A DNA stretch of 64,000 nucleotides from Orlajensenia sp001423545 (lineage in GTDB: Bacteria > Actinomycetota > Actinomycetes > Actinomycetales > Microbacteriaceae). Shown here in pieces: positions 1-8,878 of this stretch; position 1 is the first letter of the stretch; each line of letters begins with the position of its first letter. The translations under genes were made by a program, and so were the position numbers. The notes below the pieces were generated by a model. That model was not told where the DNA came from and made no database searches. It saw nothing but the letters and a program-made list of their open reading frames with translations. The DNA lies in assembly GCA_001423545.1 (NCBI GenBank), contig LMOK01000002.1, forward strand, positions 1-64,000, written 5' to 3'.

Positions 1-1
1 T

Positions 2-3001
2 GTGTGGAAGCCGACCGAGAACGCCACGGCGAGTGCCCGCGTCGGCCTGCAGACGTACTGGGCGGTCAACGCCGGGGACATGGCGACGATCGGGGGCGCT
101 GCTGCCGGTGCGATCGAGATCAAGCCCGATGGCACCTTCCAGGTCGAGGTTCCGGTGTCCGCGGTCAACCCGAAGGACCCGGGAACCGGCAACTACGGCA
201 TCTACACCTACCCGGGTGGCGGCGCGAAGTACGCAGCCTTCGAGACCTACACCTCACTCGCCTTCGCCGACCCGACGCCGCAGCCCGAGCCCGACGTGCT
301 CACGACGACCACTCTTGCGGTGTCGGATGCGGCAGTCACGGCCGGCAGCTCCGTCACCCTCACGGCGACTGTCGCCCCGGCGACGGCATCCGGAACCGTC
401 ACCTTCTTCGAGGGCTCCACGGCTCTCGGTGACGCCGTTCCCGTGAAGGACGGCATCGCGGCCTCGAGCGCGACGCTCGCCACAGTCGGCGCCGCGAAGC
501 TCACCGCCCGCTTCGCACCGGCCGCAGGGTTCGCGGCCAGCACCTCGCCGGTGGTCACGGTGACCGTGACGAGCGTCGTCGTTCCGCCGGTCACCCCGAC
601 CGAGAAGGGCGCCCTCACCTGGGGCATCGACGCGGACTTCCGCGCCTACGTCACCGGCCCGATCGCCTCGGGATCCGTCACTCCGGGCTCCGGAGCCACC
701 AGTGCGGGTGGAGCTTTCCGCTTCGCTCAGTCAGGCGGATCGTTCACGGCCACCACCGGCCGCGGCACGGCCGAGTACGCCGGCTCCGTGCGGTTCACAG
801 GCCACGCGGGTGCTCTCGACCTGACCTTCTCCGATCCGATCCTGTGGGTCACGAGTGCCACCGCAGGGGTGCTGACCCTCTCGGTCAACGGCGCCCGCGT
901 CGACTTCGGAACGGTGAACCTCGAGGCCGCGAAGCGCACCACGGTGAAGGGTGCCACGGTCTTCACCGACGCCCCGGTCACGCTGACCGTCGCCGGTGCC
1001 GCCGCGTTCGACGGCTTCTACCCTGCCGGTCGCAGCCTGTCACCGCTCACCGCCGTCATCGGAGCTGTCACCGTCACGCCGGAGCCGCCGACCGATCCCG
1101 TCGCCACCACGACCACCCTCTCGGCATCGCAGAAGAGCGTGACCGCCGGAGCATCCGTCACCCTCACCGCGAAGGTCGCCCCGACCAAGGCGACGGGCTT
1201 CGTGACGTTCTACACCGGTGGGAAGGCCATCGGCACCCCGGTCGCGCTCTCCTCGGGCAGCGCGAAGACGACGGTGAAGCCGAGTACGGTCGGCGCCCAC
1301 AGCTTCACGGCCCGGTTCGCACCGGCCTCGGGCACTGCCTTCGCCGCGAGCACCTCGAGCGCGGTCTCCGTGACGGTCACAGCTGCCGTCGCGCCGCCGG
1401 TCGGGCCGACAGCACCGCCGGCATCCGACCCGACCTCGACGGGCTCCCTGCGCTGGGGCATCGACTCGGCGTTCAACTCCTACGTGACCGGCCCGATCGC
1501 CCACGGAGCCATCGCCGTCAGCGGCGGAGCCACTGCGGCCGGGGGAGCCTTCCAGTTCGGCCAGTCGGGCGGATCGTTCGACCAGGCATCCGGAACCGGC
1601 ACCGCCGACTACAGCGGCGCCGTGCGCTTCACGGGCCACGCCGGAGCCCTCGACCTCACCTTCTCGAACCCCGTGCTTCGGGTGACGGATGCCGCCTCCG
1701 GCGTGCTCTCGGTGTCGGTCAACGGCTCACGCGTGGACTTCGCGACCGTCGATCTCGGCGCCGCATCGCGCTCGTCGGCCGGCGGTGCGACGACGTTCAC
1801 CGCGGCCGCGGTCACGCTGACCGCAGCCGGAGCCACGGCGTTCACCGGCTTCTACTCGGCTGGTCGCTCGCTCGCTCCGCTCACCGCCGTCATCGGCGCG
1901 CAGGGCGCAGCGCCGGCCGGTACCGGCGGCACCGTGGCCTCGGCGCCAGCTGCGGCTGCGGCATCCGTCACCGACATCCCGGCGACCCCACCGGCGACCA
2001 CGGGCATCGAGCTCGACGAGACCACCCTGGCCTCGCTCGTGAACGGCGACGAGGTCACGATCACCGTCGGCGGCTTCGAGCCGAACGAGACGGGCGTCAC
2101 CGTGGTGATCTATTCGACGCCGACCGTGCTCGCCCGCGATCTCACGGCCGACGCCTCGGGCGTGGTGACCTGGACCGGAACCCTGCCGGCCACCTTCACC
2201 GGCACGCACACGCTCACCTTCCAGGGATCGACGGCGAAGGGCATCGTGCTGACGATTCCCGAGCGCGCGTCGGTCGCCGGCCAGTGCACCGTGGCCGACG
2301 CCACGCTCAGCTGGGGCTTCAAGGAGTCGTTCCGCGGCTATCTCACCGGCGGCATCGCGAACGGCGACTGGGCTCTCACCGGCGTGACCGAGCAGAACGG
2401 CATCTTCGGCTGGACCGGCGGCACCGGCTCCGTCGACCCGCCGGCCTCGCGCGGCTCGGTCGGATATCCCGGCACCATCGAGTTCACCGGCCACGAGGGA
2501 GCTCTCGACACGATCATCGCGAACCCTCGCATCGAGCTCACCGGCCCCGCCGAGGGCTACCTGGTGCTCGACGTCACCGGAACCACCCAGCAGGGCGAGC
2601 CCGTGACCGCGGCCGGCATCCGTTTCGCGACGCTCGATCTGAGCGGAGACGTGCTGACGACGACGGATGCAGCTCTCACCGGAACCGCGATCCCCGCCGT
2701 TCTCACCGAGGAGGGTGCCGCCGCGTTCGGCACCTACCCTGCCGGCGAGGCGCTCGACTCCGTGTCGTTCACCGCTCCGCTCCCGGCGGACTGCGGAGTC
2801 GTGGCCACGACGGTGGACGAGCCCGTCGCCGAGGCAGCCGATGGCGATGCAGCCGCCGCGCCTGCCGCCGACGTCGAGCCCGTGAGCGACTCGGGCTGGT
2901 GGATCTGGGCCGTCGTGGCACTGCTCGCGCTCGCGGCGGTCGTGGTCGCCGTCATCCTGCGCCGCCAGGCCGTGGTGGCAGCGCGGGCCGGCAAGCAGTA
3001 G
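2..3001 (+). CDS. HtaA-domain heme-binding surface protein (5' truncated)
   Basis: The 5' end lies outside the window; 999 residues are visible. Ig-like (Big_3-type) segments at about 100-195 and 370-463 alternate with HtaA domains at about 203-350 and 482-625. A further Ig-like stretch follows at 660-745, then a third HtaA domain at 755-920, an Ala/Asp-rich linker, one membrane helix at about 966-990 and a short basic tail. Each HtaA domain shows a Tyr in a YVTG/YLTG motif and a His in an FTGH motif, matching the heme-ligand positions known for corynebacterial HtaA domains. It is probably a membrane-anchored hemin receptor that passes heme to an HmuTUV-type importer, none of which is visible here. 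The first two Ig-HtaA units look like an internal duplication. The family call is solid; heme binding is inferred. Confidence 0.85.
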   Translation: MWKPTENATASARVGLQTYWAVNAGDMATIGGAAAGAIEIKPDGTFQVEVPVSAVNPKDPGTGNYGIYTYPGGGAKYAAFETYTSLAFADPTPQPEPDVLTTTTLAVSDAAVTAGSSVTLTATVAPATASGTVTFFEGSTALGDAVPVKDGIAASSATLATVGAAKLTARFAPAAGFAASTSPVVTVTVTSVVVPPVTPTEKGALTWGIDADFRAYVTGPIASGSVTPGSGATSAGGAFRFAQSGGSFTATTGRGTAEYAGSVRFTGHAGALDLTFSDPILWVTSATAGVLTLSVNGARVDFGTVNLEAAKRTTVKGATVFTDAPVTLTVAGAAAFDGFYPAGRSLSPLTAVIGAVTVTPEPPTDPVATTTTLSASQKSVTAGASVTLTAKVAPTKATGFVTFYTGGKAIGTPVALSSGSAKTTVKPSTVGAHSFTARFAPASGTAFAASTSSAVSVTVTAAVAPPVGPTAPPASDPTSTGSLRWGIDSAFNSYVTGPIAHGAIAVSGGATAAGGAFQFGQSGGSFDQASGTGTADYSGAVRFTGHAGALDLTFSNPVLRVTDAASGVLSVSVNGSRVDFATVDLGAASRSSAGGATTFTAAAVTLTAAGATAFTGFYSAGRSLAPLTAVIGAQGAAPAGTGGTVASAPAAAAASVTDIPATPPATTGIELDETTLASLVNGDEVTITVGGFEPNETGVTVVIYSTPTVLARDLTADASGVVTWTGTLPATFTGTHTLTFQGSTAKGIVLTIPERASVAGQCTVADATLSWGFKESFRGYLTGGIANGDWALTGVTEQNGIFGWTGGTGSVDPPASRGSVGYPGTIEFTGHEGALDTIIANPRIELTGPAEGYLVLDVTGTTQQGEPVTAAGIRFATLDLSGDVLTTTDAALTGTAIPAVLTEEGAAAFGTYPAGEALDSVSFTAPLPADCGVVATTVDEPVAEAADGDAAAAPAADVEPVSDSGWWIWAVVALLALAAVVVAVILRRQAVVAARAGKQ

Positions 3002-3015
3002 CGAACAGCCGCACT

Positions 3016-3059
3016 CGACGTGCGGGGAAGTCCGGTCGTCCGGACCTCCCCGCACGTCG
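3016..3059 (+). terminator. Long GC-rich hairpin after the HtaA gene
   Basis: A 13-bp stem, one mismatch and a further 6-bp stem close on a TCGT loop, starting 15 nt after the stop codon. There is no T-run, as is common for actinobacterial intrinsic terminators. Confidence 0.75.
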
Positions 3060-3108
3060 CGCTGCCGCGAATGGGCGTCGTGCTCCCGGCGGGTGGGACA
3101 ATGGAGGG

Positions 3109-3474
3109 GTGAGCCTCGAGAACCCCTCCGATCGTCCGTCTTCCGAACCCGATGGGGTGACGGATGCCGCTGACGACGCCGCGATCGTCGAGATCGAGCG
3201 CGGCGAGGCCGTGGTGCGCCGCTCGCCCCGCTACCTGCGATTCCTGCTCTCCGGCGCCATCGTCGGAATCGTGGTGGCGCTCATCCTCACGGTGACGTTC
3301 CCGGCCAACGACGAGTTCAGCCTCGGCCAGGTCTTCGGCTTCCTGCTGCTGCTCTGCGGCGTCATCGGCATGACTCTGGGTGCCGTGGTCGCGCTGGTCT
3401 TCGACCGCGTTCTGGCCAAGCGCGCCCACACCGAGCAGGTCGAGCACACGACGCTGACGAATCCCGAGGGCTGA
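3109..3474 (+). CDS. Small two-helix membrane protein
   Basis: A 121-residue protein read from a GTG start. The N-terminal 40 or so residues are acidic and polar. Two hydrophobic helices follow at about 45-67 and 73-100, then a charged C-terminal tail (KRAHTEQ). GACAAT lies close before the GTG, which would fit a near-leaderless transcript; a GGAGG overlaps the start too closely to be a normal ribosome-binding site. Proteins of this size and layout are common in Microbacteriaceae, where from memory they are often named as Trk-like potassium transporters near purF, but nothing here supports transport. Function unknown; probably an integral membrane protein. Confidence 0.7.
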   Translation: MSLENPSDRPSSEPDGVTDAADDAAIVEIERGEAVVRRSPRYLRFLLSGAIVGIVVALILTVTFPANDEFSLGQVFGFLLLLCGVIGMTLGAVVALVFDRVLAKRAHTEQVEHTTLTNPEG

Positions 3475-3488
3475 CGCCCTCCCGCTCG

Positions 3489-3770
3489 TCAGATGACGGT
3501 GCCTCGCAGGCTGTCGATGGGTAGTTCGTCCCAGGTCGTGAAGGGATCGTCACCGACCTCGGCCATCAGCGGCCCGGAAGCAGCCCGGGCATCGCTGGCG
3601 GATTCCCACAGTGCGATTCCGACGAGTCGCCCGCCGGCGTCATCGACGATGCCGGTCCAGACGAAGCCGGGCTGCTGACGAGCCACCTGGCTGTATCGCT
3701 TCATCGACTCGATGACGGCCTCGCGATGCCCCGCACGAGGAGAATGAACGGACACGACGGCGTAGGTCAT
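3489..3770 (-). CDS. Antibiotic biosynthesis monooxygenase (ABM)-like protein
   Basis: A 93-residue protein of the dimeric alpha-beta barrel type. It begins MTYAVVSVHSPRAGHREAVI, continues with a QPGFVWTGIVDD strand and has an ALWESASDARAA segment, the usual ABM order of strand, helix, strand and W-containing helix. Members range from heme-degrading and quinol monooxygenases to proteins without catalysis, and nothing here decides the substrate. It stands alone, convergent with the preceding small membrane protein and divergent from the mycothiol-type isomerase relative. The length fits a single ABM domain. Confidence 0.7.
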   Translation of the reverse strand: MTYAVVSVHSPRAGHREAVIESMKRYSQVARQQPGFVWTGIVDDAGGRLVGIALWESASDARAASGPLMAEVGDDPFTTWDELPIDSLRGTVI

Positions 3771-3876
3771 GCGGCATCAAACCACACGATGGCCCGTCTC
3801 TCAATCGCGGGACGGCCGCCACGTGGGCTGTTGGAATTGCTGTCCAGGCATTCGTGCACTGTGGTAGACCGGCGGG

Positions 3877-4662
3877 ATGCACGGGTTTCTCACGTTCACC
3901 GATCAGCTGCGGCTGATCGACGAGCGGTCGGAAGCCTTCCGCGCTGCGGCCGCCGAGGCACCCGACCTCGACGTTCAGATGCTGACCCATCCCTCACGGA
4001 CGCTGGTCGATCACGTGCAGCACGTGGGCATGGGGCGTCGCAAGGCAGCCGCCATCGTCGCCGCCGGGCCCGCGAACGGCCCGCCGGAGGAGTCGGCGTG
4101 GGGTGGCGGCACGGGTGCGCCTCGGGAGCGCGAGGCTCTCCTGGCCTGGTGGGTCGAGTCCGTCGAGCACCTGCAGGGTGTGCTGCGCGAGGCTGGCCCC
4201 GATCGCGAGTGCTGGACGTGGTGGGCGGACTCGCCGTCACCGCAGACTTCCGGGGCCTGGGCGCGCCGCCAACTCCACGAGATCGCGGTGCACACCTACG
4301 ACCTGCAGCTCACTGAGGGTGCCCCGCAGCCGATACCGGAGATCATCGCCCTCGATGGATTCGACGACTGCCAGTTCACCCTCTGCGCGACGACGGTCGC
4401 CTGGCCACACGACCCCGCCGTCGTCGACTACCACGCCACCGAGGGCCGATCCTGGCGCCTCCGGCTATCCGAGGACGGCGCACAGGTCGTGCACCTCGCC
4501 CCCGGTTCCGACGAAGACCCGGTCACGGCCGACGTCTCCGCCCGGGGCACGGCCAGCGACCTGGTCCTGTTCTTCTACGACCGCATACCGCTGGACTCGC
4601 TCGATTTCGAGGGCGACCCTCGAATCTTCGGTCAGCTCGCTGACTGGGATCCGTCCGTGTGA
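3877..4662 (+). CDS. Maleylpyruvate isomerase family, mycothiol-dependent-type protein
   Basis: 261 residues with an N-terminal four-helix DinB/MDMPI-like bundle. It shows an RTLVDHVQHVGMGRR motif near residue 50 and an ARRQLHEIAVHTYDLQL motif near 130. The histidines of the two motifs are those expected to bind the divalent metal in this superfamily. The C-terminal 100 residues match the small domain of TIGR03083-type proteins. Substrate is unknown; in actinobacteria such proteins are thought to act with mycothiol. The ATG at 3877 is preceded by TAGACC at a leaderless-like spacing. The gene is convergent with the MFS exporter. Confidence 0.75.
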   Translation: MHGFLTFTDQLRLIDERSEAFRAAAAEAPDLDVQMLTHPSRTLVDHVQHVGMGRRKAAAIVAAGPANGPPEESAWGGGTGAPREREALLAWWVESVEHLQGVLREAGPDRECWTWWADSPSPQTSGAWARRQLHEIAVHTYDLQLTEGAPQPIPEIIALDGFDDCQFTLCATTVAWPHDPAVVDYHATEGRSWRLRLSEDGAQVVHLAPGSDEDPVTADVSARGTASDLVLFFYDRIPLDSLDFEGDPRIFGQLADWDPSV

Positions 4663-4737
4663 CCGTCGAACGACCGGGCGGTGGACCGGTGGGTTCAGGA
4701 CTGCGCCAGCTCATCGAGACGGCACCGTGTTCGCTTT

Positions 4738-5904
4738 TCAGACGGCGACCATGGCTGCCGATGCGCTCCGGTACGGGAGCATGAGAGCCGCCGAGGCGAG
4801 CCAGATGAGCCCGACGAGGCTGAGCAGCACGCCCCCGTCGAGGCCGACGAAGGGCGCTACGAGCGCCGCCCCGAGCGCTCCCGCGGCGGCTCGGAGTCCG
4901 GATCCGACTGTGAAGACCTGGGCGCGAACTGAGGCGACGCTGTTGATCGTGCGCAGCTCGAACATGGCCGCGACGCTCGGCGCCGAGAACAGGCCGGACA
5001 GCCCGACGAGGACCATCGTCCACGCGAGAGAGACGTCGAGGGCGCCGAGGGCCGTAAGAATTCCGGTGAGAGCGAAACCACAGGCCATGACGAGCGCCGG
5101 AGGCACCTTGTCGATCGGACGGATCGCGACGGCGACGGCGCTCACGAGGGTGCCGATGGAGAACGCCGTGACGATCCATCCGCCGGTCTCCGCCTGGTCC
5201 CAGTGTTGCAGCGAGAACACGACAGCCGCGATGGGGAAGGCGCCGGCTCCGATCTGGGTGAGGGTGCTGGAGGCCGTCACGAGCAGGAGCGGGCGGTGCC
5301 GCACGAGATAGACGGCGCCCTGTGTCATACGCCTCCACAATCCGTCCGACAGCCCGTGGGAGTGCGGCTTCGGTCGAAGCGCCAGCATCGTGACGGCTCC
5401 GGCGAGGCCGGCGGCAGCGAGCGACAGTGCCGCCCAGCGCGGGGACGCGATCGCGATGACGGCGGAGCAGAGGGCCGGGCCGCCGACACCGGCGATGCTG
5501 TACGCGAGGGTATCGGTGGCGTACGCCGTGCGCTCCGGAGCGATCAGGCCGGTGACGAAGCTCGACAGTCCTCCCATGAGGACGGGTGTCACGCAGCCCG
5601 CCGCGACCAGCGCGAGCAGCACGACGCCGAACGGAACCAATCCGAGCAGGGCGGCCGTCGCGTAGCCGCCGGCCGACACCACGCCGGCACCGAAGAGGAA
5701 GAGGCGGGGATGCCTGGCCGAGTCGAGCACGGCGCCGACGAGCGGTGAGAACACCACCGTCGGAGCCAGAGCCGCGGCCACGAGGACTGCTCCGGCCGCC
5801 AGGTCGTCCAGCTCGCGCAACGCGAGGATCGGGAACACGACGACCCCGCCCGCCGCGACGATGCGCGACAGCACAGCCGCGACGAGGAATGTGAAGACCC
5901 GCAC
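4738..5904 (-). CDS. MFS transporter
   Basis: 388 residues with about 12 predicted membrane helices and a central cytoplasmic loop near residue 185 (RPKPHSHGLSDG). The first helix is preceded by only a few residues, as is usual for compact MFS drug or metabolite exporters. A GAVLDSARHPR segment after helix 2 matches the MFS A-motif position in degenerate form. The substrate cannot be read from the sequence. The gene is monocistronic; a palindrome-rich stretch separates its 5' end from the small acidic protein at 6080. Confidence 0.75.
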   Translation of the reverse strand: MRVFTFLVAAVLSRIVAAGGVVVFPILALRELDDLAAGAVLVAAALAPTVVFSPLVGAVLDSARHPRLFLFGAGVVSAGGYATAALLGLVPFGVVLLALVAAGCVTPVLMGGLSSFVTGLIAPERTAYATDTLAYSIAGVGGPALCSAVIAIASPRWAALSLAAAGLAGAVTMLALRPKPHSHGLSDGLWRRMTQGAVYLVRHRPLLLVTASSTLTQIGAGAFPIAAVVFSLQHWDQAETGGWIVTAFSIGTLVSAVAVAIRPIDKVPPALVMACGFALTGILTALGALDVSLAWTMVLVGLSGLFSAPSVAAMFELRTINSVASVRAQVFTVGSGLRAAAGALGAALVAPFVGLDGGVLLSLVGLIWLASAALMLPYRSASAAMVAV

Positions 5905-6009
5905 CCCGCCATCCTTCCGCCTGGCTCTGACACCGGCTTCTCGCCCATCATCCCAGCCGAAGCGATGGGGGCACGACAGAAGCCTCAGCCGGCAGTCACA
6001 TCACGGCGG

Positions 6010-6036
6010 CGTCCGCAGGCGGATCCGCCCGCGGAC
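6010..6036. repeat. GTCCGC...GCGGAC palindrome
   Basis: Intergenic inverted repeat (GTCCGC, GGCGGATCCGCC, GCGGAC) followed by GGATCGGCAT. The same tail follows the CCGCAAGCGG hairpin at about 6275, so the two seem related. Confidence 0.45.
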
Positions 6037-6079
6037 GGATCGGCATACGCTGTCGGTGATGCCGACCGAAGGAATCGCC

Positions 6080-6247
6080 GTGTCCGATGAGACCACTCCT
6101 GGCCACCACATCCCGTCCGCGGATGAGTCGAACTTTCCTGAACTCGAGGCTGACGAGACCATACCGCCGCGGCCGGAGGAGGAGATCGCCGACGTGCTGC
6201 GCGCCGAGCCCGACCTTGAGGACCACAGCCGGCATCCAGAGGCCTGA
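6080..6247 (+). CDS. Small acidic protein
   Basis: 55 residues, strongly acidic and proline-containing (NFPELEADETIPPRPEEEIA), with no membrane helix or signal peptide; likely disordered. A GAAGGA ribosome-binding site lies 6-7 nt before this GTG. An alternative ATG at 6059 is preceded at exactly 7 nt by TACGCT, which would give a leaderless 62-residue form; the sequence alone does not decide. I do not recognise the family. It is convergent with the hemerythrin gene, and the stretch between them carries a CCGCAAGCGG hairpin. Confidence 0.5.
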   Translation: MSDETTPGHHIPSADESNFPELEADETIPPRPEEEIADVLRAEPDLEDHSRHPEA

Positions 6248-6270
6248 GCCGCGTCAGTTTCGATCGTTCA

Positions 6271-6292
6271 AAGGACGTCCGCAAGCGGATCG
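6271..6292. repeat. CCGCAAGCGG hairpin, copy 1
   Basis: GTCCGC-AA-GCGGAT in the gap between two convergent genes. Related copies lie at about 9817 and 27111. Possibly a bidirectional terminator or a REP-like unit. Confidence 0.45.
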
Positions 6293-6315
6293 GCATTTGG
6301 AACAGTCGTTCCGGC

Positions 6316-6810
6316 TTAGAGCGGTCCGAGGACGTCGCGTACGTCGGCGTGCAGCTGCAGGTCTTCGAGGACGGTGAGCAGCTGTTTTTCCTCGTAGCGG
6401 AAGTGGTTCTCCATGATCGCGGACACGCCCTCGAGGTGCCGGTCGAGCTCTGTGGGCGAAGCGGCTCGGTCGAGGGCCTCACGGAGACCGCCGAGCAGGT
6501 GGCCGATCATCGAGTGGTCCCTTTCGAGATTCCGCAAGATCGGCGCGAGGTGTGGGTGAGCTTCCTCGATCGCCGGGAACAGCGCACGGTCCTCGCCGCG
6601 ATGGTGCCCGTCCAGAGCTGCGCAGAAGCCGTGGCAGAAGAGCAGCAGGTCACGGCTGGCCTGCTCCGTTGTTCCGCCCTGCTGCACGGCCTCTCGGGCA
6701 ACAGCCAGAGCGTCTCGGAGACGCTGGTGCACGGTGCGCAGTTCGATGCTCCAGGCGAGGAGCCTGGTCGTGTCGCGCTCAACCACGCGGCGACGAAGGG
6801 AGTGATGCAA
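6316..6810 (-). CDS. Hemerythrin (HHE) domain protein
   Basis: A helical protein with the metal-ligand pattern of bacterial hemerythrins: an early His (ELRTVHQRL), HGFCAALDGHHRGEDRALFP, RDHSMIGHLL and NHFRYEEKQLL. The two HxxxE-type motifs and the DHSMI segment can supply a di-iron centre. Likely roles are oxygen or NO sensing, or iron handling. The frame is open to 6918, but a TTG at 6810 has a GAAGGA 10 nt upstream and a GTG at 6786 would also begin before the first ligand helix, so the start is uncertain. It is a stand-alone gene, tail to tail with the small acidic protein. Confidence 0.75.
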   Translation of the reverse strand: MHHSLRRRVVERDTTRLLAWSIELRTVHQRLRDALAVAREAVQQGGTTEQASRDLLLFCHGFCAALDGHHRGEDRALFPAIEEAHPHLAPILRNLERDHSMIGHLLGGLREALDRAASPTELDRHLEGVSAIMENHFRYEEKQLLTVLEDLQLHADVRDVLGPL

Positions 6811-7045
6811 GCATCCGAAATCCTTCGGTTCGGCGCCTCCATGCCTGACACAGTCAGCCACCGGCACGCGACGCTTGTACAAGCCTAACCGGGGACGCCG
6901 TGGAGTGGTGGACACCATTATGCGGGGTCCGCCTGTCGATTGTTCGTCGCGTCTGCTTCGACGCCGTCGGGCCGCAGCATCCGCTCAGACGAGTGACGAA
7001 GCGTCGGCGGCGTGTTCACCTCAAGTCGCCGACGCTTCCGTGGGC

Positions 7046-8674
7046 TTATGCGGCGGCCGTGAGCTCGAGGCGCGATCCTTTGAACCTGCGGCGCAGCATC
7101 CGGTCGTGTGTGACAAGCACGATTGCGCCGTCGTAGGAGTCGAGTGCGGACTCCAGTTCGTCGACGAGTTCCGGGGCGAGGTGGTTCGTCGGCTCGTCGA
7201 GCAGCAGCAGGTCATGCGACCCGCTGACAAGCAGCGCGAGCTCGAGTCGCCGCCGCTGACCGTAGGACAGCGCGGCGACGGGAACGGCCAACTCCTCCGG
7301 ACGGAAGAGTCCGAGGCGCAGTATCCGGTCTTCTGCGGTGTCGAGGTCTTCACGGATGCCGCGGGCGAATGCTTCGCGCACGCTTCGCGGGCTCGTCGTG
7401 ATCGTCGAGTGCTGGCGGAAGTACCCGACCCGGCCGCCCACCCGCACCTCACCCTGCGTCGGGACAAGCTCGCCGGCGATCACCCCGAGCAGGGTGGTCT
7501 TGCCCACGCCGTTCGATCCGGTGACGAGCAGGCGATCACCCGGACCCAATCGCAGGGCGTCGACGGAGGTCGCAGCCACGCGCACTTCCTCGAGCTCGAG
7601 GATCGGCATGGCGATATCCGCTGCGGCATCTGCTGCATCCCTCGACAATCGCGGCGCGAATACGAGCGGCTCGGGCGGTGGCGCGACCGGCTGCTCGGCA
7701 AGGCGGGCGAGGCGCTCCTTGGCATTGCGGATGCGGCTCATCGCACCGTGATCGCGCCCGCGGGCCCGGAACGCTCCCGCGCCCATGCCGGCCTTGTCGA
7801 GCTTGCGCGGGATCGCGTCGAGACGTCCAGCGTTTGCCGCGACCAGCGCGCCCTGGCGTGCGACCTCCTCCTTCCACGCCTCGTGCGCGAGACGGTGGCG
7901 CTCGCGCGCCGTCGCCCGTGCGACGAGGTAGCCGCGATATCCGTCGCCGGAGCGAGTGACCGTGCCGTCGCGGACCGTGAGGATCACGTCGGTGAACTCC
8001 TCGAGGAACGCCCGGTCGTGCGTGACCGCGATGACCGTGCCCCGATGTGCGCGCAGGGTGGCGAGCAACCAGTCCCACGCGTCGTCGTCGAGGTCGTTCG
8101 TCGGCTCGTCGAGGAGCAGCAGTTCGGCGTTGCCTGCGGTCGTCGCCGCGAGTGCAACTCGTGATCGCTCGCCTCCCGACAGCGACGCCCACGGACGGTC
8201 GCGATCGATGTGGGCCACGCCGAGCGCGTTCAGCGCGATATCCAAGCGAGCGGATGCCGCGTACCCGTCACGTGCCTCGTACCGGTCGACGAGTGCGGCG
8301 TACCGAGCGAGAGCGACGTCGAGTGTGTCATCTGTGGTCGCGTCGAGCGCTGCCGCCGCGGTCTCGATGGCATGCTCGAGCGCTCGCAGGTCTCGCCAAC
8401 AGGTATCGATCGCGTCGCGCACGGTCGCGTCCTCAGGCAGGTCGAGCGACTGGGGAAGCACGCTCATGCCGCCGGGCGCGACGACGGTGAGCTCGCCGGC
8501 TTCCGGCTGCAGCTCACCGGCGATCAGCCGGAGCAGCGTGGACTTGCCGGCACCGTTGTCGCCGATGATGCCGACACGCTCGCCGGCGCGGATGGACACG
8601 TCGACGCGATCGAGTACGACTCGGTCGGCGAAACGCTTGGTCACGGAGTGCAGGGACAACTGAGATGGGAACAT
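7046..8674 (-). CDS. ABC-F family ribosome-protection ATPase
   Basis: 542 residues with two ABC ATPase domains and no membrane segment. Domain 1 has GDNGAGKST and LSGGERSRVALA followed by LLLDEPTNDLDD. Domain 2 has GSNGVGKTT, LSYGQRRRLELA and LLLDEPTNHLAPE. Between them, at about 260-330, is the charged helical linker (P-site tRNA interaction motif) that reaches into the ribosome in this family. The two-domain, soluble, about 540-residue layout matches actinobacterial macrolide/lincosamide/streptogramin-type resistance proteins (TlrC, CarA and relatives), but the antibiotic cannot be predicted. The frame is open upstream to 8743; the ATG at 8674 places the Walker A normally. Expression is probably controlled by the structured leader upstream. 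Confidence 0.85.
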   Translation of the reverse strand: MFPSQLSLHSVTKRFADRVVLDRVDVSIRAGERVGIIGDNGAGKSTLLRLIAGELQPEAGELTVVAPGGMSVLPQSLDLPEDATVRDAIDTCWRDLRALEHAIETAAAALDATTDDTLDVALARYAALVDRYEARDGYAASARLDIALNALGVAHIDRDRPWASLSGGERSRVALAATTAGNAELLLLDEPTNDLDDDAWDWLLATLRAHRGTVIAVTHDRAFLEEFTDVILTVRDGTVTRSGDGYRGYLVARATARERHRLAHEAWKEEVARQGALVAANAGRLDAIPRKLDKAGMGAGAFRARGRDHGAMSRIRNAKERLARLAEQPVAPPPEPLVFAPRLSRDAADAAADIAMPILELEEVRVAATSVDALRLGPGDRLLVTGSNGVGKTTLLGVIAGELVPTQGEVRVGGRVGYFRQHSTITTSPRSVREAFARGIREDLDTAEDRILRLGLFRPEELAVPVAALSYGQRRRLELALLVSGSHDLLLLDEPTNHLAPELVDELESALDSYDGAIVLVTHDRMLRRRFKGSRLELTAAA

Positions 8675-8878
8675 GTGAGTCTCGATTTCCCGACCGACGC
8701 TGCGTCGTGAGTCCGATCGCCTCGAAAGCCCGGTGGCGGACACGGCGAACTGTTCACGCGATGCGAACGCGGGTCGTGATCAGGTGGTGGAATGCGCACA
8801 GCACATGCGCTCGGATTTCCGTGGAGCAGAGCTCGACACGGAACCACCTAGGAGAAAATCAGGGTACCCACCTGCGAG
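8675..8878 (-). promoter_or_regulatory. Structured leader of the ABC-F gene (attenuator candidate)
   Basis: About 200 nt separate the predicted start of transcription from the ABC-F ATG. In mRNA sense, AGGTGGT (8849-8843) and the overlapping TTCCGTG (8843-8837) can pair respectively with ACCACCT (8788-8782) and CACGGAA (8823-8817). The ACCACCT arm is the end of an 8-codon upstream ORF, so a translating or stalled ribosome would open or keep this helix. This is typical of antibiotic-inducible leaders. No U-tract terminator is visible; control of initiation or by Rho is possible. Confidence 0.55.
8780..8806 (-). CDS. Leader peptide MCCAHSTT
   Basis: An ATG-started ORF of eight codons in the ABC-F leader, with GGAAA about 9 nt before the start. 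Its last two Thr codons and stop form one strand of the predicted leader helix. The closely spaced Cys codons and the short length resemble leader peptides on which antibiotic-bound ribosomes stall. Inferred from position and structure only. Confidence 0.45.
   Translation of the reverse strand: MCCAHSTT

Noticed and set aside
844..3108. Long frame continuous with the two-helix membrane protein
   Set aside because: The part before 3109 is an Arg/His-rich shadow of the HtaA gene; the membrane protein begins at the GTG.
4103..5311. 402-codon plus-strand frame
   Set aside because: Ser/Arg/Thr-rich shadow over two real genes on opposite strands.
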